From: a virus
Strand: one strand, 5' to 3'
Length of the DNA: 37,785 nt
IMG/VR virus record: IMGVR_UViG_3300048015_000010
Coordinates: 1 to 37,785 of that record
Shown: positions 31,434-37,728 of the stretch, piece after piece
Numbering within the stretch: position 1 is the first letter of the stretch
How the letters are laid out: each line of letters begins with the position of its first letter
Notes under the pieces: generated by a model
Seen by the model: the letters and a program-made list of their open reading frames with translations, nothing else
Databases searched by the model: none
What the model was told of the DNA's origin: nothing
Program-made: the position numbers and the translations under genes

Positions 31434-31885
31434 TTAATCAAGTCCGATCCGGGTGCCGTGAAGCTCCCAGGCACGCGCTCGGGTTCGTAGGCTGCATCGT
31501 CCCAGACTTCTGGGGGCATGAGCTTTTCGAATGCGTCTATGTCCAAAAACAAGAACGGCGTATTAGGAAGCTTGATCGCGCACATGTCTTGCAACTGGTC
31601 GCGTTTCATCAATGCCACGCGGCCGGTCCGGTGTGCGCCATCGATGCTTACTTTGTTGCCACTTTCGTCTTTGTCTGACTTCGATGCGTCGATCTCGATC
31701 AGTCCGATCATGCCGTCACGCTCGGTCGCGAGCTTGTGTTCTTCACATATGCCCCAGCCCGTACAGGTGTTCTCGTCGAACGTGTTCTGTAAACGCCTAT
31801 CCAACAAGATCGCGCCAGTGGAGTATTCCAGCCCGCATATTACGCAGGCTTTGGTCTCCATGGTCACAAAGCTTTTCTCAGTCAT
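31430..31885 (-). CDS. Zinc-binding phage protein (CVICG / GWGICEEH type), 151 aa
   Basis: The N-terminal ~50 residues have CVICGLEYSTGAILLDRRL and GWGICEEH, a likely four-ligand zinc site (Cys, Cys, Cys, His) seen in conserved phage and plasmid proteins. The rest has a GHRTGRVALMK-like basic strand and an acidic C-terminus. The start overlaps the Gly-rich gene stop as ATGA (31882-31885), with GGTG upstream. No function known for the family. Confidence 0.75.
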   Translation of the reverse strand: MTEKSFVTMETKACVICGLEYSTGAILLDRRLQNTFDENTCTGWGICEEHKLATERDGMIGLIEIDASKSDKDESGNKVSIDGAHRTGRVALMKRDQLQDMCAIKLPNTPFLFLDIDAFEKLMPPEVWDDAAYEPERVPGSFTAPGSDLIN

Positions 31886-32178
31886 GGTGTCACCAGTAGT
31901 TTGAGAAGATAATCGTAAGTGAAATAACAGTCGTCGCCGTCGCCGTGGCCGTAGCCGTGGCCGTTGCCGTAGCCGTAGCCGTCGCCGTGGCCGTTGCCGT
32001 AACCGTTGCCGTCGCCGTGGCCGTTGCCGTTGCCGTAGCCGTAGCCGTGGCCGTCGCCGTAGCCATGGCCGTGGCCGTAGCCGTGGCCGTCGCCACGGCC
32101 GTAGCCGTCGCCGTGGCCGTAGCCGTCGCCGTGGCCGTTGCCGTCGTAAAAACCGACGCCTAGAGGATTTTGGACCAT
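31882..32178 (-). CDS. Gly-X repeat protein, 98 aa
   Basis: Residues ~13-83 alternate Gly with His, Asp, Tyr or Asn, with one Arg, in an almost unbroken run. The DNA is a hexanucleotide repeat in which the Gly codon stays GGC and the next codon varies at its first base. The ends are unique: MVQNPLGVGFYD at the N-terminus and DDCYFTYDYLLKLLVTP at the C-terminus. The stop overlaps the 151-aa start as ATGA, and the start overlaps the 99-aa gene by 19 bases, so it sits inside an operon. Such Gly/Tyr/His sequence suggests a disordered, possibly metal-binding or self-associating protein. Function unknown. Confidence 0.65.
   Translation of the reverse strand: MVQNPLGVGFYDGNGHGDGYGHGDGYGRGDGHGYGHGHGYGDGHGYGYGNGNGHGDGNGYGNGHGDGYGYGNGHGYGHGDGDDCYFTYDYLLKLLVTP
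31932..32149. repeat. Imperfect hexanucleotide repeat tract
   Basis: About 215 bases on the + strand made of GCCGTN units, nearly always in register as pairs of codons. Variation is confined mainly to one position of the six, which keeps Gly fixed and changes the partner residue on the - strand. Confidence 0.85.
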
Positions 32179-32459
32179 GCTTTATCGTCGCACTCGATCA
32201 TGAAGTGTAGATGGCTGCGCTCCACATAGGCAACGCCCAATTTGTCCAAGACGGTTGTTTCCGTGGGGCCGTTCAATGCAAGCTGCCCGATACCTTTGTC
32301 AGTGCCCCAGACGCGCACCACATGGGCTCTCTGAAGCTCGATGTTTTTCTCCCCCACAAAAGGCTCGCCCACTAATACCCAACCCGCTTCGACGACCAGA
32401 ATGTTTATCCGGCTCGTGGTGACAAAGCTCTTGTCACGAGTATCGGTTGTCTTGGTCAT
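32160..32459 (-). CDS. Unknown phage protein, 99 aa
   Basis: ATG at 32457-32459. Strand-rich core (INILVVEAGWVLVGEP, AHVVRVWGTDKGIGQLALNG, HLHFMIECDD) suggests a small beta-barrel. The start lies inside the 56-aa membrane gene end (26-base overlap) and the stop overlaps the Gly-rich gene. No family recognised; sequence order suggests a folded domain and not a spurious frame. Confidence 0.75.
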   Translation of the reverse strand: MTKTTDTRDKSFVTTSRINILVVEAGWVLVGEPFVGEKNIELQRAHVVRVWGTDKGIGQLALNGPTETTVLDKLGVAYVERSHLHFMIECDDKAWSKIL

Positions 32460-32604
32460 CGCGCATTGCCTCTTTGGTGATTCGCTTCAAGTCGTCTTCG
32501 GTCATGGGACTGGGTGCCAGCCATGATACTAGCGCCGCTGCGACGGCGGCACCACATGCGAAGGCGAACCAGAAAATCTGGGCGCTGGATAATTCATGGA
32601 ACAT
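32434..32604 (-). CDS. Small single-pass membrane protein, 56 aa
   Basis: Start is the ATG at 32602-32604 with AAGGAG seven bases upstream; an open frame continues to 32892 but has no such site. One hydrophobic segment (IFWFAFACGAAVAAALVSWL) is followed by a charged cytoplasmic helix (MTEDDLKRITKEAMRDDQDN). Function unknown. Confidence 0.7.
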   Translation of the reverse strand: MFHELSSAQIFWFAFACGAAVAAALVSWLAPSPMTEDDLKRITKEAMRDDQDNRYS

Positions 32605-32606
32605 TG

Positions 32607-32774
32607 CTATTCTCCTTGTAGAACTTTGATGCGCCACCGCCCCGACTCGTCGTGGGATAACAGGCAGTCGCTTACAAACTCGGCGATTTCTTGGCGTGTG
32701 CCTTCGAACTCGCGCTCGTCTGATTGAAGACGATCTTGTTGGTCCCACCACGTACTTGTCACCAAGACTTTCAT
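32607..32774 (-). CDS. Small acidic protein, 55 aa
   Basis: ATG at 32772-32774 with AGGAG six bases upstream. The protein is acidic and soluble (STWWDQQDRLQSDEREFEG, EIAEFVSDCLLSHDESG) and ends two bases before the next start, its final codons supplying that gene's ribosome-binding site. No family recognised. Confidence 0.65.
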   Translation of the reverse strand: MKVLVTSTWWDQQDRLQSDEREFEGTRQEIAEFVSDCLLSHDESGRWRIKVLQGE

Positions 32775-32794
32775 GTAGATCTCCTGTTATATTT

Positions 32795-32825
32795 GCAGCC
32801 CTCGCATTGACATGCTCGGGGCTGC
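32795..32825 (-). promoter_or_regulatory. Leader hairpin before the 55-aa gene
   Basis: Outer 7-bp stem (GCAGCCC with GGGCTGC) and inner 4-bp stem (GCAT/ATGC) separated by a small internal loop, followed on the - strand by AAATATAAC and the AGGAG of the 55-aa gene. No T-run follows, so a processing or stability element is more likely than a terminator. Confidence 0.45.
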
Positions 32826-32942
32826 GCTTTTCGCTTTGAAGATCGCACTGGCCTGGATGGGGACGCTGGTAACGGACTGACGCGGGCTTCACACGTCCGA
32901 CGCCGTCTTGAACTCCCGTCCGAGAGCCAGGGCAGTGCGATC

Positions 32943-32988
32943 ATCAAAACAAAAAAGCCCGCGCAGAGATTTATTCTCTGCGCGGGCT
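32943..32988 (-). terminator. Strong rho-independent terminator
   Basis: A perfect 14-bp stem (32956-32969 with 32975-32988) with a TTTAT loop is followed on the - strand by TTTTTTGTTTTG. It ends the unit containing the tail-anchored protein gene. The stem starts with the AGCCCGC heptamer that recurs in this part of the window. No gene is seen in 32775-33028. Confidence 0.88.
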
Positions 32989-33028
32989 GGTAAATTATCA
33001 CCGCTCGCCATGACTGGCTCGTCGGTGA

Positions 33029-33415
33029 TTACAAAATCTTCCAGCCGTACACGATCACGCCTAGAGACGCGACGATTACTACGGTGCGCCAGTGAGCATC
33101 TACCCAAGTTTTGACTTTTTGATAGTCAGTCTGAGCCGTCAATAAGAATTGCGGCTCAGTACTGACCGGGGCGGGCTGAGCGGGCTGTGCCTTGGTAATC
33201 AAAGCCTGAGCCGCTGTGATCTCGGCTGTGTGCGCCGCGACGCTGGTCTTGTGGACTTGGATATGCGCATCCAATGCCTGGATGATCTTGGTCTTGTCGG
33301 CTTGGGCCGCCGCTGCCGCAGCGGCAACTTTGGCGTCCGCTGCCGCAATAAGCTTGTCGGCTTGGGAAACTAGGTCGGAACCTAGCTGGCCCGCGTCTTG
33401 AGTGATTGTTGCCAT
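33029..33415 (-). CDS. Tail-anchored coiled-coil membrane protein, 128 aa
   Basis: Start at the ATG 33413-33415 (the frame is open to 33505, but the N-terminal extension has no start signal). Residues ~20-80 form an Ala/Gln/Lys coiled coil (ADAKVAAAAAAAQADKTKI). A PAQPAP hinge follows, and the last ~20 residues are a single membrane segment (TVVIVASLGVIVYGW) ending KIL. Topology should be cytoplasmic coil with C-terminal anchor. The ribosome-binding site is weak (AGGT, distant). Function unknown; a strong terminator follows. Confidence 0.75.
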   Translation of the reverse strand: MATITQDAGQLGSDLVSQADKLIAAADAKVAAAAAAAQADKTKIIQALDAHIQVHKTSVAAHTAEITAAQALITKAQPAQPAPVSTEPQFLLTAQTDYQKVKTWVDAHWRTVVIVASLGVIVYGWKIL

Positions 33416-33528
33416 GATGTTGGTACCTGTGTTTGATCGTTCACGGGAAGCCCGCATTGGTAATCTAGCATTGCTCGCGCTTTCGCGCTCATCAAAGCTG
33501 GACATACATACATACCATGCTTATCCGG

Positions 33529-34194
<666 letters not shown>

Positions 34195-34264
34195 ACGATT
34201 TTCAGTCTCCTTTCAGTCTCCGGGTTTGGTCGTTAGGAATCACGATACGCCATCGCGGCCATGA

Positions 34265-34489
34265 TTACTCCGCCTGACGACGCAGGAGCGCCGGTGTGCT
34301 GGTGTCCCACTGGAAGCCGGGCTGAGAGATTTGGTTGGCTCTGCGGGCTGCCAATGCGGCCCTGATGTGTGCCTCTGCTGCTTGTAACTCCGCGTCTTGC
34401 GGGTCCAGTTCCAGAGAGACTTGATCATGAACGGGAGGCAGGTAGCTTAAGGGCTGTTGATCAAACCAGGATCTTGGTCGGGATCGCAT
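34265..34489 (-). CDS. Unknown small protein, 74 aa
   Basis: Start at the ATG 34487-34489 with AAGGA eight bases upstream; the longer reading to 34564 overlaps the next gene. The protein has an N-terminal basic patch (MRSRPRSWF), then an LDPQDAELQAAEAHIRAALAARRAN helix. No family recognised. Confidence 0.65.
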   Translation of the reverse strand: MRSRPRSWFDQQPLSYLPPVHDQVSLELDPQDAELQAAEAHIRAALAARRANQISQPGFQWDTSTPALLRRQAE

Positions 34490-34493
34490 GGAA

Positions 34494-34757
34494 TTATTCC
34501 TTGGTTGTGTTGTACGGCTGTCGCTTGTATTTGCTGGCTTCGCGGTCGGCCCAATAGCGATCATGGATTTCTTGCATGACTGCCAGCCGTTCGGTCAAGC
34601 CCAAAAGGATACGCTCACGCTCTTGGTAAGAACGAGTGCCTGGTTGAGTGCGTTCTAAGCGTCGCTGCGCTGCTGCTATCCGCATGACTATGCGATCAAG
34701 AGCCTTGCGATTGAACCGCGAGTAGGGGATATAGCCTTCGATGTGCCCTTTGATCAA
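34494..34757 (-). CDS. Unknown small basic helical protein, 87 aa
   Basis: The start is a TTG (34755-34757) with GAGG eight bases upstream; no ATG is available near it. The protein is Arg-rich and helical (ALDRIVMRIAAAQRRLERTQ, RERILLGLTERLAVMQEIHDRYW). It is the first gene downstream of the AT-rich control region, and its charge would suit DNA or RNA contact. Function unknown. Confidence 0.65.
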   Translation of the reverse strand: MIKGHIEGYIPYSRFNRKALDRIVMRIAAAQRRLERTQPGTRSYQERERILLGLTERLAVMQEIHDRYWADREASKYKRQPYNTTKE

Positions 34758-34781
34758 AATTCTTGCCTCATGGGGTACAGG

Positions 34782-35084
34782 AAAGGGTACGCTGTTTTAC
34801 GTACCGACAATATCTTCAAATAAGCCTAGTGTCAAGCTGATTTGAAGATTTGATTTTTGAGCGGGCTGAGCGGGCTTGTTTGTACCCTTTAATCCAGAGG
34901 GCAAAGTCAAAATGGTCGCTGCGCGATTAGCCCCGGTGCCTAGCGCGCCCAGCCCGCTGCGAGTCAAGTTCGCTGCAGTGCAGCACGGCTAACCATTTGC
35001 CATTTATATATAGAGTACAAAGGGTACAAAGGGTATATATATATAAAATATATAGTAAATCAATAACTTAGACGCGTACCCTTT
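34782..35084. repeat. Five AAAGGGTAC-type sites in both orientations
   Basis: AAAGGGTAC occurs at 34782-34790 and 35019-35027, the variant AAAGGGTAT directly follows at 35028-35036, and the inverse GTACCCTTT occurs at 34882-34890 and 35076-35084. Two sites are in tandem (9-bp phase) beside the AT-rich tract. They look like binding sites for a protein acting on this region. Confidence 0.65.
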
Positions 35085-35164
35085 CGCGTGCGCCTTGTCC
35101 CCCTTGGCATTTGGGCAGCCCGCCGGGTTAATTGTCCCCAACATGCTCACAAGACTATGTGGAT

Positions 35165-35215
35165 AGCCCGCGCAGGGAATTCGGTGACAGGATAGTCCTG
35201 CACCCTGCGCGGGCT
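35165..35215. repeat. 51-base two-step hairpin, copy 1
   Basis: Outer 13-bp perfect stem (AGCCCGCGCAGGG with its complement) and inner hairpin CAGGA-TAG-TCCTG. Identical at every base to copy 2 at 36038-36088 and in the same orientation. It lies 22 bases beyond the stop of the 166-aa gene. No T-run follows on either strand. Confidence 0.85.
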
Positions 35216-35237
35216 AGGTCACATAACCCTGGTAGGA

Positions 35238-35738
35238 TTACGCGGCTTCGCGGGCAAAAGCGACCAGCTTGCTCGCCAATGCCGCCGCTTCCGGCGCAAC
35301 CTTGGGAGAGCCGTCTTTGTTGACCGTATTGTCGGTCGCCTTTTTCTCCAACATCTTGACCAATAGCGCAACCGTCAGAGTCGTGGGTTCCGGCTCCTTC
35401 GTGAAGTCGCCAAACGTCACGGCCATTGCGCCGATAATGTCAAAGTCCTCGGCAGTGCGATCCTTCGCCAACTCGGCGACCCATGCCTTGGACTTGCTGT
35501 CCAAGCGCGCGATCAGCTTCTTGTTGGAGAAGTGCGAGACCCACGCCACGATTGCCTGCTTACGGACGCCATTCGGCAGACCATTGAGCAGCGGCAGGAT
35601 CGCGGTGTAATCACCGTGGTCCTTCGTGTGCGACAGGATCGAGCACAGCACCACATGAAGCTCTGAGTCAACCTTGCCCGCGACTCGGACAATACGGGCG
35701 ACTTTCGAACCGATCTGTGACTGTGAATACAAGTTCAT
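35238..35738 (-). CDS. Conserved phage early-region protein, 166 aa
   Basis: ATG with AAGGAG eight bases upstream. The middle part (a His-Thr-Lys-Asp-His-Gly-Asp run, ILPLLNGLPNGVRKQAIVAWVSHFS) matches a widespread phage family with the core H-x-K-H-G-D ... LP-x-x-R-x-x-A-x-x-x-W, of unknown function. The C-terminal half is Lys/Ala-rich helix (VALLVKMLEKKA). The gene and its 60-aa neighbour are flanked by the two 51-base hairpins. Confidence 0.8.
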   Translation of the reverse strand: MNLYSQSQIGSKVARIVRVAGKVDSELHVVLCSILSHTKDHGDYTAILPLLNGLPNGVRKQAIVAWVSHFSNKKLIARLDSKSKAWVAELAKDRTAEDFDIIGAMAVTFGDFTKEPEPTTLTVALLVKMLEKKATDNTVNKDGSPKVAPEAAALASKLVAFAREAA

Positions 35739-35791
35739 AGTAATAACTCCTTGGGGATGATGTTTAACTCAACTACTCAGATAAACCGCGC

Positions 35792-35816
35792 AGCCCGCTT
35801 GGGTATCAAGCGGGCT
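35792..35816 (-). promoter_or_regulatory. Intercistronic hairpin
   Basis: Perfect 9-bp stem (AGCCCGCTT with AAGCGGGCT) and 7-base loop between the 60-aa and 166-aa genes. It uses the same AGCCCGC arm as other hairpins here. Only a short TTT follows on the - strand, so it may be a weak terminator or an mRNA-processing stem. Confidence 0.5.
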
Positions 35817-35823
35817 GATCGCT

Positions 35824-36006
35824 TTACCCGCGTATGCTCCGGGTGTTGCGGACACGCGGATCGGGAATCCGCATTTGCTGATCCCAGTTACCGGGTCCGC
35901 CGGACATATTCGCTACGCGCTCGGTCAGACTCAGAGACTTGGGGACAGCGAAGCACCGATTGCCTTTGATATAAACTTGCTTGCCTTGAACTTCGATGGT
36001 TTTCAT
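35824..36006 (-). CDS. Small phage protein, 60 aa
   Basis: Start at the ATG 36004-36006 with GAGG four bases upstream; the open frame to 36384 crosses the hairpin and is not used. The sequence MKTIEVQGKQVYIKGNRCFAVPKS suggests a small beta-rich protein; the C-terminus is basic (DPRVRNTRSIRG). Function unknown. Confidence 0.65.
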   Translation of the reverse strand: MKTIEVQGKQVYIKGNRCFAVPKSLSLTERVANMSGGPGNWDQQMRIPDPRVRNTRSIRG

Positions 36007-36023
36007 GTTGCCTCGTGTTGTCA

Positions 36024-36102
36024 GGGTTGATCCATCAAGCCCGCGCAGGGAATTCGGTGACAGGATAGTCCTGCACCCTGCGCGGGCTTGAGGGATCAAC
36101 CC
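36024..36102. repeat. 51-base two-step hairpin, copy 2, with extended stem
   Basis: The core 36038-36088 is identical to copy 1. Here the flanks also pair: 36024-36033 with 36093-36102 (10 bp), separated from the core stem by a small internal loop, giving a 79-base structure. It lies just upstream of the 60-aa gene. Confidence 0.85.
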
Positions 36103-36170
36103 CAAGGTTACGTTTGTGTGCTTAGAGGCCGTAGGGCAGACTAGCTGTGTGACAGCAGCCCTTTCGTTAC

Positions 36171-36446
36171 TCACGCGCGCTTTCTGTAGCCGTATGTTCT
36201 CGGAGCCTTCACAAGACAAGACTTGCGCCCTGTCCATTCCAGCATTCCCGCACACGGTCCTAGCGCGACCGGCATAATCGCAGCGACCAGGGGCGACACT
36301 CTGAGTGTCCCGACGTTCTTCGCCACACTTGAGGAATCGCTGTCGACGCCTCCAACTATTGGGATTTTTGCCATGATTTGACATAAGGCATGGGTGCCTG
36401 GACCGAGGGGGAGGGGGCGGCTGGCCGCTTTATCGGTGTCACACAT
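36171..36446 (-). CDS. Possible small protein, 91 aa, low confidence
   Basis: A frame opening at the ATG 36444-36446 behind a GAGAGA purine run, 25 bases downstream of the 16-base motif at 36471-36486. The protein has a hydrophobic stretch (VSPLVAAIMPVALGPCAGM) and a basic end (RTYGYRKRA). Codon use is weaker than in neighbours and no family is recognised, so it may be non-coding. Nothing else is seen in 36103-36470. Confidence 0.35.
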   Translation of the reverse strand: MCDTDKAASRPLPLGPGTHALCQIMAKIPIVGGVDSDSSSVAKNVGTLRVSPLVAAIMPVALGPCAGMLEWTGRKSCLVKAPRTYGYRKRA

Positions 36447-36470
36447 AATTTCTCTCTCAAAACACTTAGA

Positions 36471-36486
36471 CATAACGTATGTATAA
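36471..36486 (-). promoter_or_regulatory. 16-base control motif, leftward copy
   Basis: On the - strand this reads TTATACATACGTTATG, identical to 37465-37480 on the + strand. It contains a CATA-CGT-TATG dyad. It precedes the leftward genes and abuts the 17-bp tandem array. Probably an operator or phage promoter element. Confidence 0.5.
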
Positions 36487-36627
36487 GCCCGCCGAAGGGT
36501 CAAGCCCGCCGAAGGGTCAAGCCCGCCGGAGGGTCAAGCCCGCCGAAGGGTCAAGCCCGCCGAAGGGTCAAGCCCGCCGAAGGGTCAAGCCCGCCGAAGG
36601 GTCAAGCCCGCCGAAGGGTCAAGCCCG
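36485..36627. repeat. 17-bp tandem array, eight copies plus a partial
   Basis: Eight head-to-tail units AAGCCCGCCGAAGGGTC run from 36485 to 36620; one differs at a single base (GGAGGG in the third). A partial unit (AAGCCCG) ends at 36627. There are no spacers, so it is not a CRISPR array. The unit length matches that of plasmid iterons. The array stays open in all + frames. Confidence 0.92.
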
Positions 36628-36688
36628 TATAGACATCAAACCCGCTCGGACTTACACTCGCGTAATCACATCAGGAGCGCGCGGCATC

Positions 36689-37108
36689 ATGGGCAAGATC
36701 ATCCCCGGCGTAGTGCCGCAAACAAAAGGCGCGCACATCAAAATTTTTACCCACCAAGAATTAACCCCCTTGGGAAAAATTCCTGAACCCGAACAACCCC
36801 CTGTCCCCATACCCGTGGTGATACCGAAGCCTGTGAGCCAAGTCCCAAAAACCCCCAAAATTTTTGCGAGTTCAAACCAGACCACCATGACCAAGCCAGC
36901 AACCACGACCGAACCTGCTCCGCAGATCCCCGAAGAAGCGCTCGCGCTGCTTGCCGTTGCGGGCTCGACGATCCAGTGGACGGGTCGGGGCTGGGCGCTC
37001 CGGACTCCCACTGGCAAGGTTTGGGCCGTCAGCGCTCGGGATAACTCTTTCGACAAGTGGCGGGCGACCCTTGTTACGGTGCTTGGACCGGGCAACGGCC
37101 GGGCTTGA
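36689..37108 (+). CDS. Unknown Pro-rich protein with small C-terminal domain, 139 aa
   Basis: Start taken at the ATG 36689-36691 with AGGAG 11 bases upstream; the frame is open further left through the tandem array to 36479, which would add a repetitive KPAEGSSPPKGQARRRV-type N-terminus. Residues ~28-75 are a Pro/Thr linker (EPEQPPVPIPVVIPKP). The C-terminal ~60 residues (TIQWTGRGWALRTPTGKVWAVSARD) form a compact strand-rich domain. Function unknown. Confidence 0.6.
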   Translation: MGKIIPGVVPQTKGAHIKIFTHQELTPLGKIPEPEQPPVPIPVVIPKPVSQVPKTPKIFASSNQTTMTKPATTTEPAPQIPEEALALLAVAGSTIQWTGRGWALRTPTGKVWAVSARDNSFDKWRATLVTVLGPGNGRA

Positions 37109-37133
37109 AGATTTGGGTCTGGTACCATACAGT
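37105..37133 (+). promoter_or_regulatory. Candidate sigma70 promoter for the secreted-protein gene
   Basis: TTGAAG (37105-37110) and TACAGT (37128-37133) are separated by the optimal 17 bases, each matching consensus at four of six positions. It overlaps the end of the upstream gene and is 49 bases before the next ATG. Confidence 0.5.
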
Positions 37134-37182
37134 CCTACACGTACGTACAACCTCTGTTTCTTTACCTATAGGTGACACTGAC

Positions 37183-37392
37183 ATGACTTACTTCAAGAAG
37201 ATTCTTTTGGCGCTCGGCCTGGCGGCCGGCCTCGCGGGCGTTGCCAATGTGGCGACGGCGCAGAACGCCGACGTGGGCGTGAACCAGAACGGCCTGCAAG
37301 GCTTCCCGGGCTTGGACATTGCTCTTGGCACCACGGCCTCCGGTGCCATCACCGCTGCCGACGTGTTGCTCTACGCAGTCCAAGGGTTCTGA
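37183..37392 (+). CDS. Small secreted protein, 69 aa (moron-like)
   Basis: Start at the ATG 37183-37185 behind AGGTGA. A clear signal peptide: basic start (MTYFKK), hydrophobic core (ILLALGLAAGLAGVA) and cleavage after NVATA, leaving ~43 residues of mature peptide rich in Gly, Asn and Ala and free of Cys. It has its own candidate promoter and a strong terminator directly after it, the layout of a moron. Export to the periplasm is expected. The role is unknown; changing the host envelope or blocking other phages is one possibility known for morons. Confidence 0.75.
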   Translation: MTYFKKILLALGLAAGLAGVANVATAQNADVGVNQNGLQGFPGLDIALGTTASGAITAADVLLYAVQGF

Positions 37393-37421
37393 TCCGGCTT
37401 TCGCTGTCAGTCTCCCTCAGA

Positions 37422-37448
37422 CCCCGCCCTAAACCAGCGGGGTTTTTT
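37422..37448 (+). terminator. Strong rho-independent terminator
   Basis: A 6-bp GC stem (CCCCGC with GCGGGG, 9-base loop) followed by TTTTTT, 30 bases after the secreted-protein stop. It separates that unit from the rightward operon beyond. Confidence 0.9.
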
Positions 37449-37464
37449 CTGCATGTACGATCTG

Positions 37465-37480
37465 TTATACATACGTTATG
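37465..37480 (+). promoter_or_regulatory. 16-base control motif, rightward copy
   Basis: TTATACATACGTTATG, an exact inverted copy of 36471-36486, here followed by ATC so that a TATGAT box (37477-37482) is formed. No good -35 is present, so a phage-specific or activator-dependent promoter, or an operator, is likely. Confidence 0.5.
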
Positions 37481-37488
37481 ATCTGCGG

Positions 37489-37728
37489 ATGCCAAGCCTA
37501 CGGCTGTACAATTTTCTCAAACACGACTTTCCAGAGGGGATCCCAGAACTTCTGGACCTGCTGGGGTTCGTGGCGCTCTGGGACCGGCGCACGCGGCGCT
37601 GGCAGATCTACCAGGATAATAATCGGCCGGCGCGTTTGAAGTGGAACTTTCAGGAGTTCGCGGGCGGCAGCACGGAAGACTGGCAAAGGTTCTTGAGTTC
37701 GATCACCAGTACCGAGTATCTGCTATGA
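37489..37728 (+). CDS. Unknown protein at the head of the rightward operon, 79 aa
   Basis: Start taken at the ATG 37489-37491, just after the 16-base motif; an in-frame ATG at 37453 would add 12 residues but precedes that motif. Neither has a Shine-Dalgarno; the transcript could be leaderless. The sequence is aromatic and charged (LYNFLKHDFPEGIPELLDLLGFVALW, RRTRRWQIYQDN, a Lys-Trp-Asn-Phe-Gln-Glu-Phe run). It is coupled to the next gene by ATGA. No family recognised. Confidence 0.65.
   Translation: MPSLRLYNFLKHDFPEGIPELLDLLGFVALWDRRTRRWQIYQDNNRPARLKWNFQEFAGGSTEDWQRFLSSITSTEYLL

Larger units (their letters stand above)
34758..35237. other. 480-base gene-free control region with AT-rich tract
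   Basis: No convincing gene on either strand. The tract ~35001-35070 is very AT-rich with runs of TATATA, unlike the GC-rich surroundings. Copies of AAAGGGTAC lie on both sides of it, AGCCCGC/GCGGGCT heptamers are frequent, and the first 51-base hairpin is at its right end. The layout suits a replication origin or a divergent control region. Confidence 0.55.

Noticed and set aside
31051-31678. Overlapping + strand frames of 88, 89 and 126 codons across the leader region.
   Set aside because: They run antisense to the leader and the zinc-binding gene, lack ribosome-binding sites, and show no recognisable protein pattern.
31945-32163. Long + strand frame encoding alternating Ala and Val across the hexanucleotide tract.
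   Set aside because: It is the mirror of the repeat. The - strand frame has unique ends and ATGA coupling to its neighbour, which the + strand frame lacks.
35824-36384. 186-codon - strand frame extending the 60-aa gene upstream.
   Set aside because: The extension crosses the 51-base hairpin and has no start signal; the ATG at 36006 has a ribosome-binding site.
36485-36627. Tandem repeats considered as a CRISPR array.
   Set aside because: Units are 17 bases, head to tail, with no spacers and no cas genes; the Cas4-like nuclease stands alone in the replication operon.
37166-37183. TAGGTGACACT before the secreted-protein gene resembles the core of the SP6 RNA polymerase promoter.
   Set aside because: The match is partial and in the ribosome-binding position; similar GGTGACAC strings precede the starts at 3172 and (on the - strand) 31885, so it is better read as a Shine-Dalgarno context.
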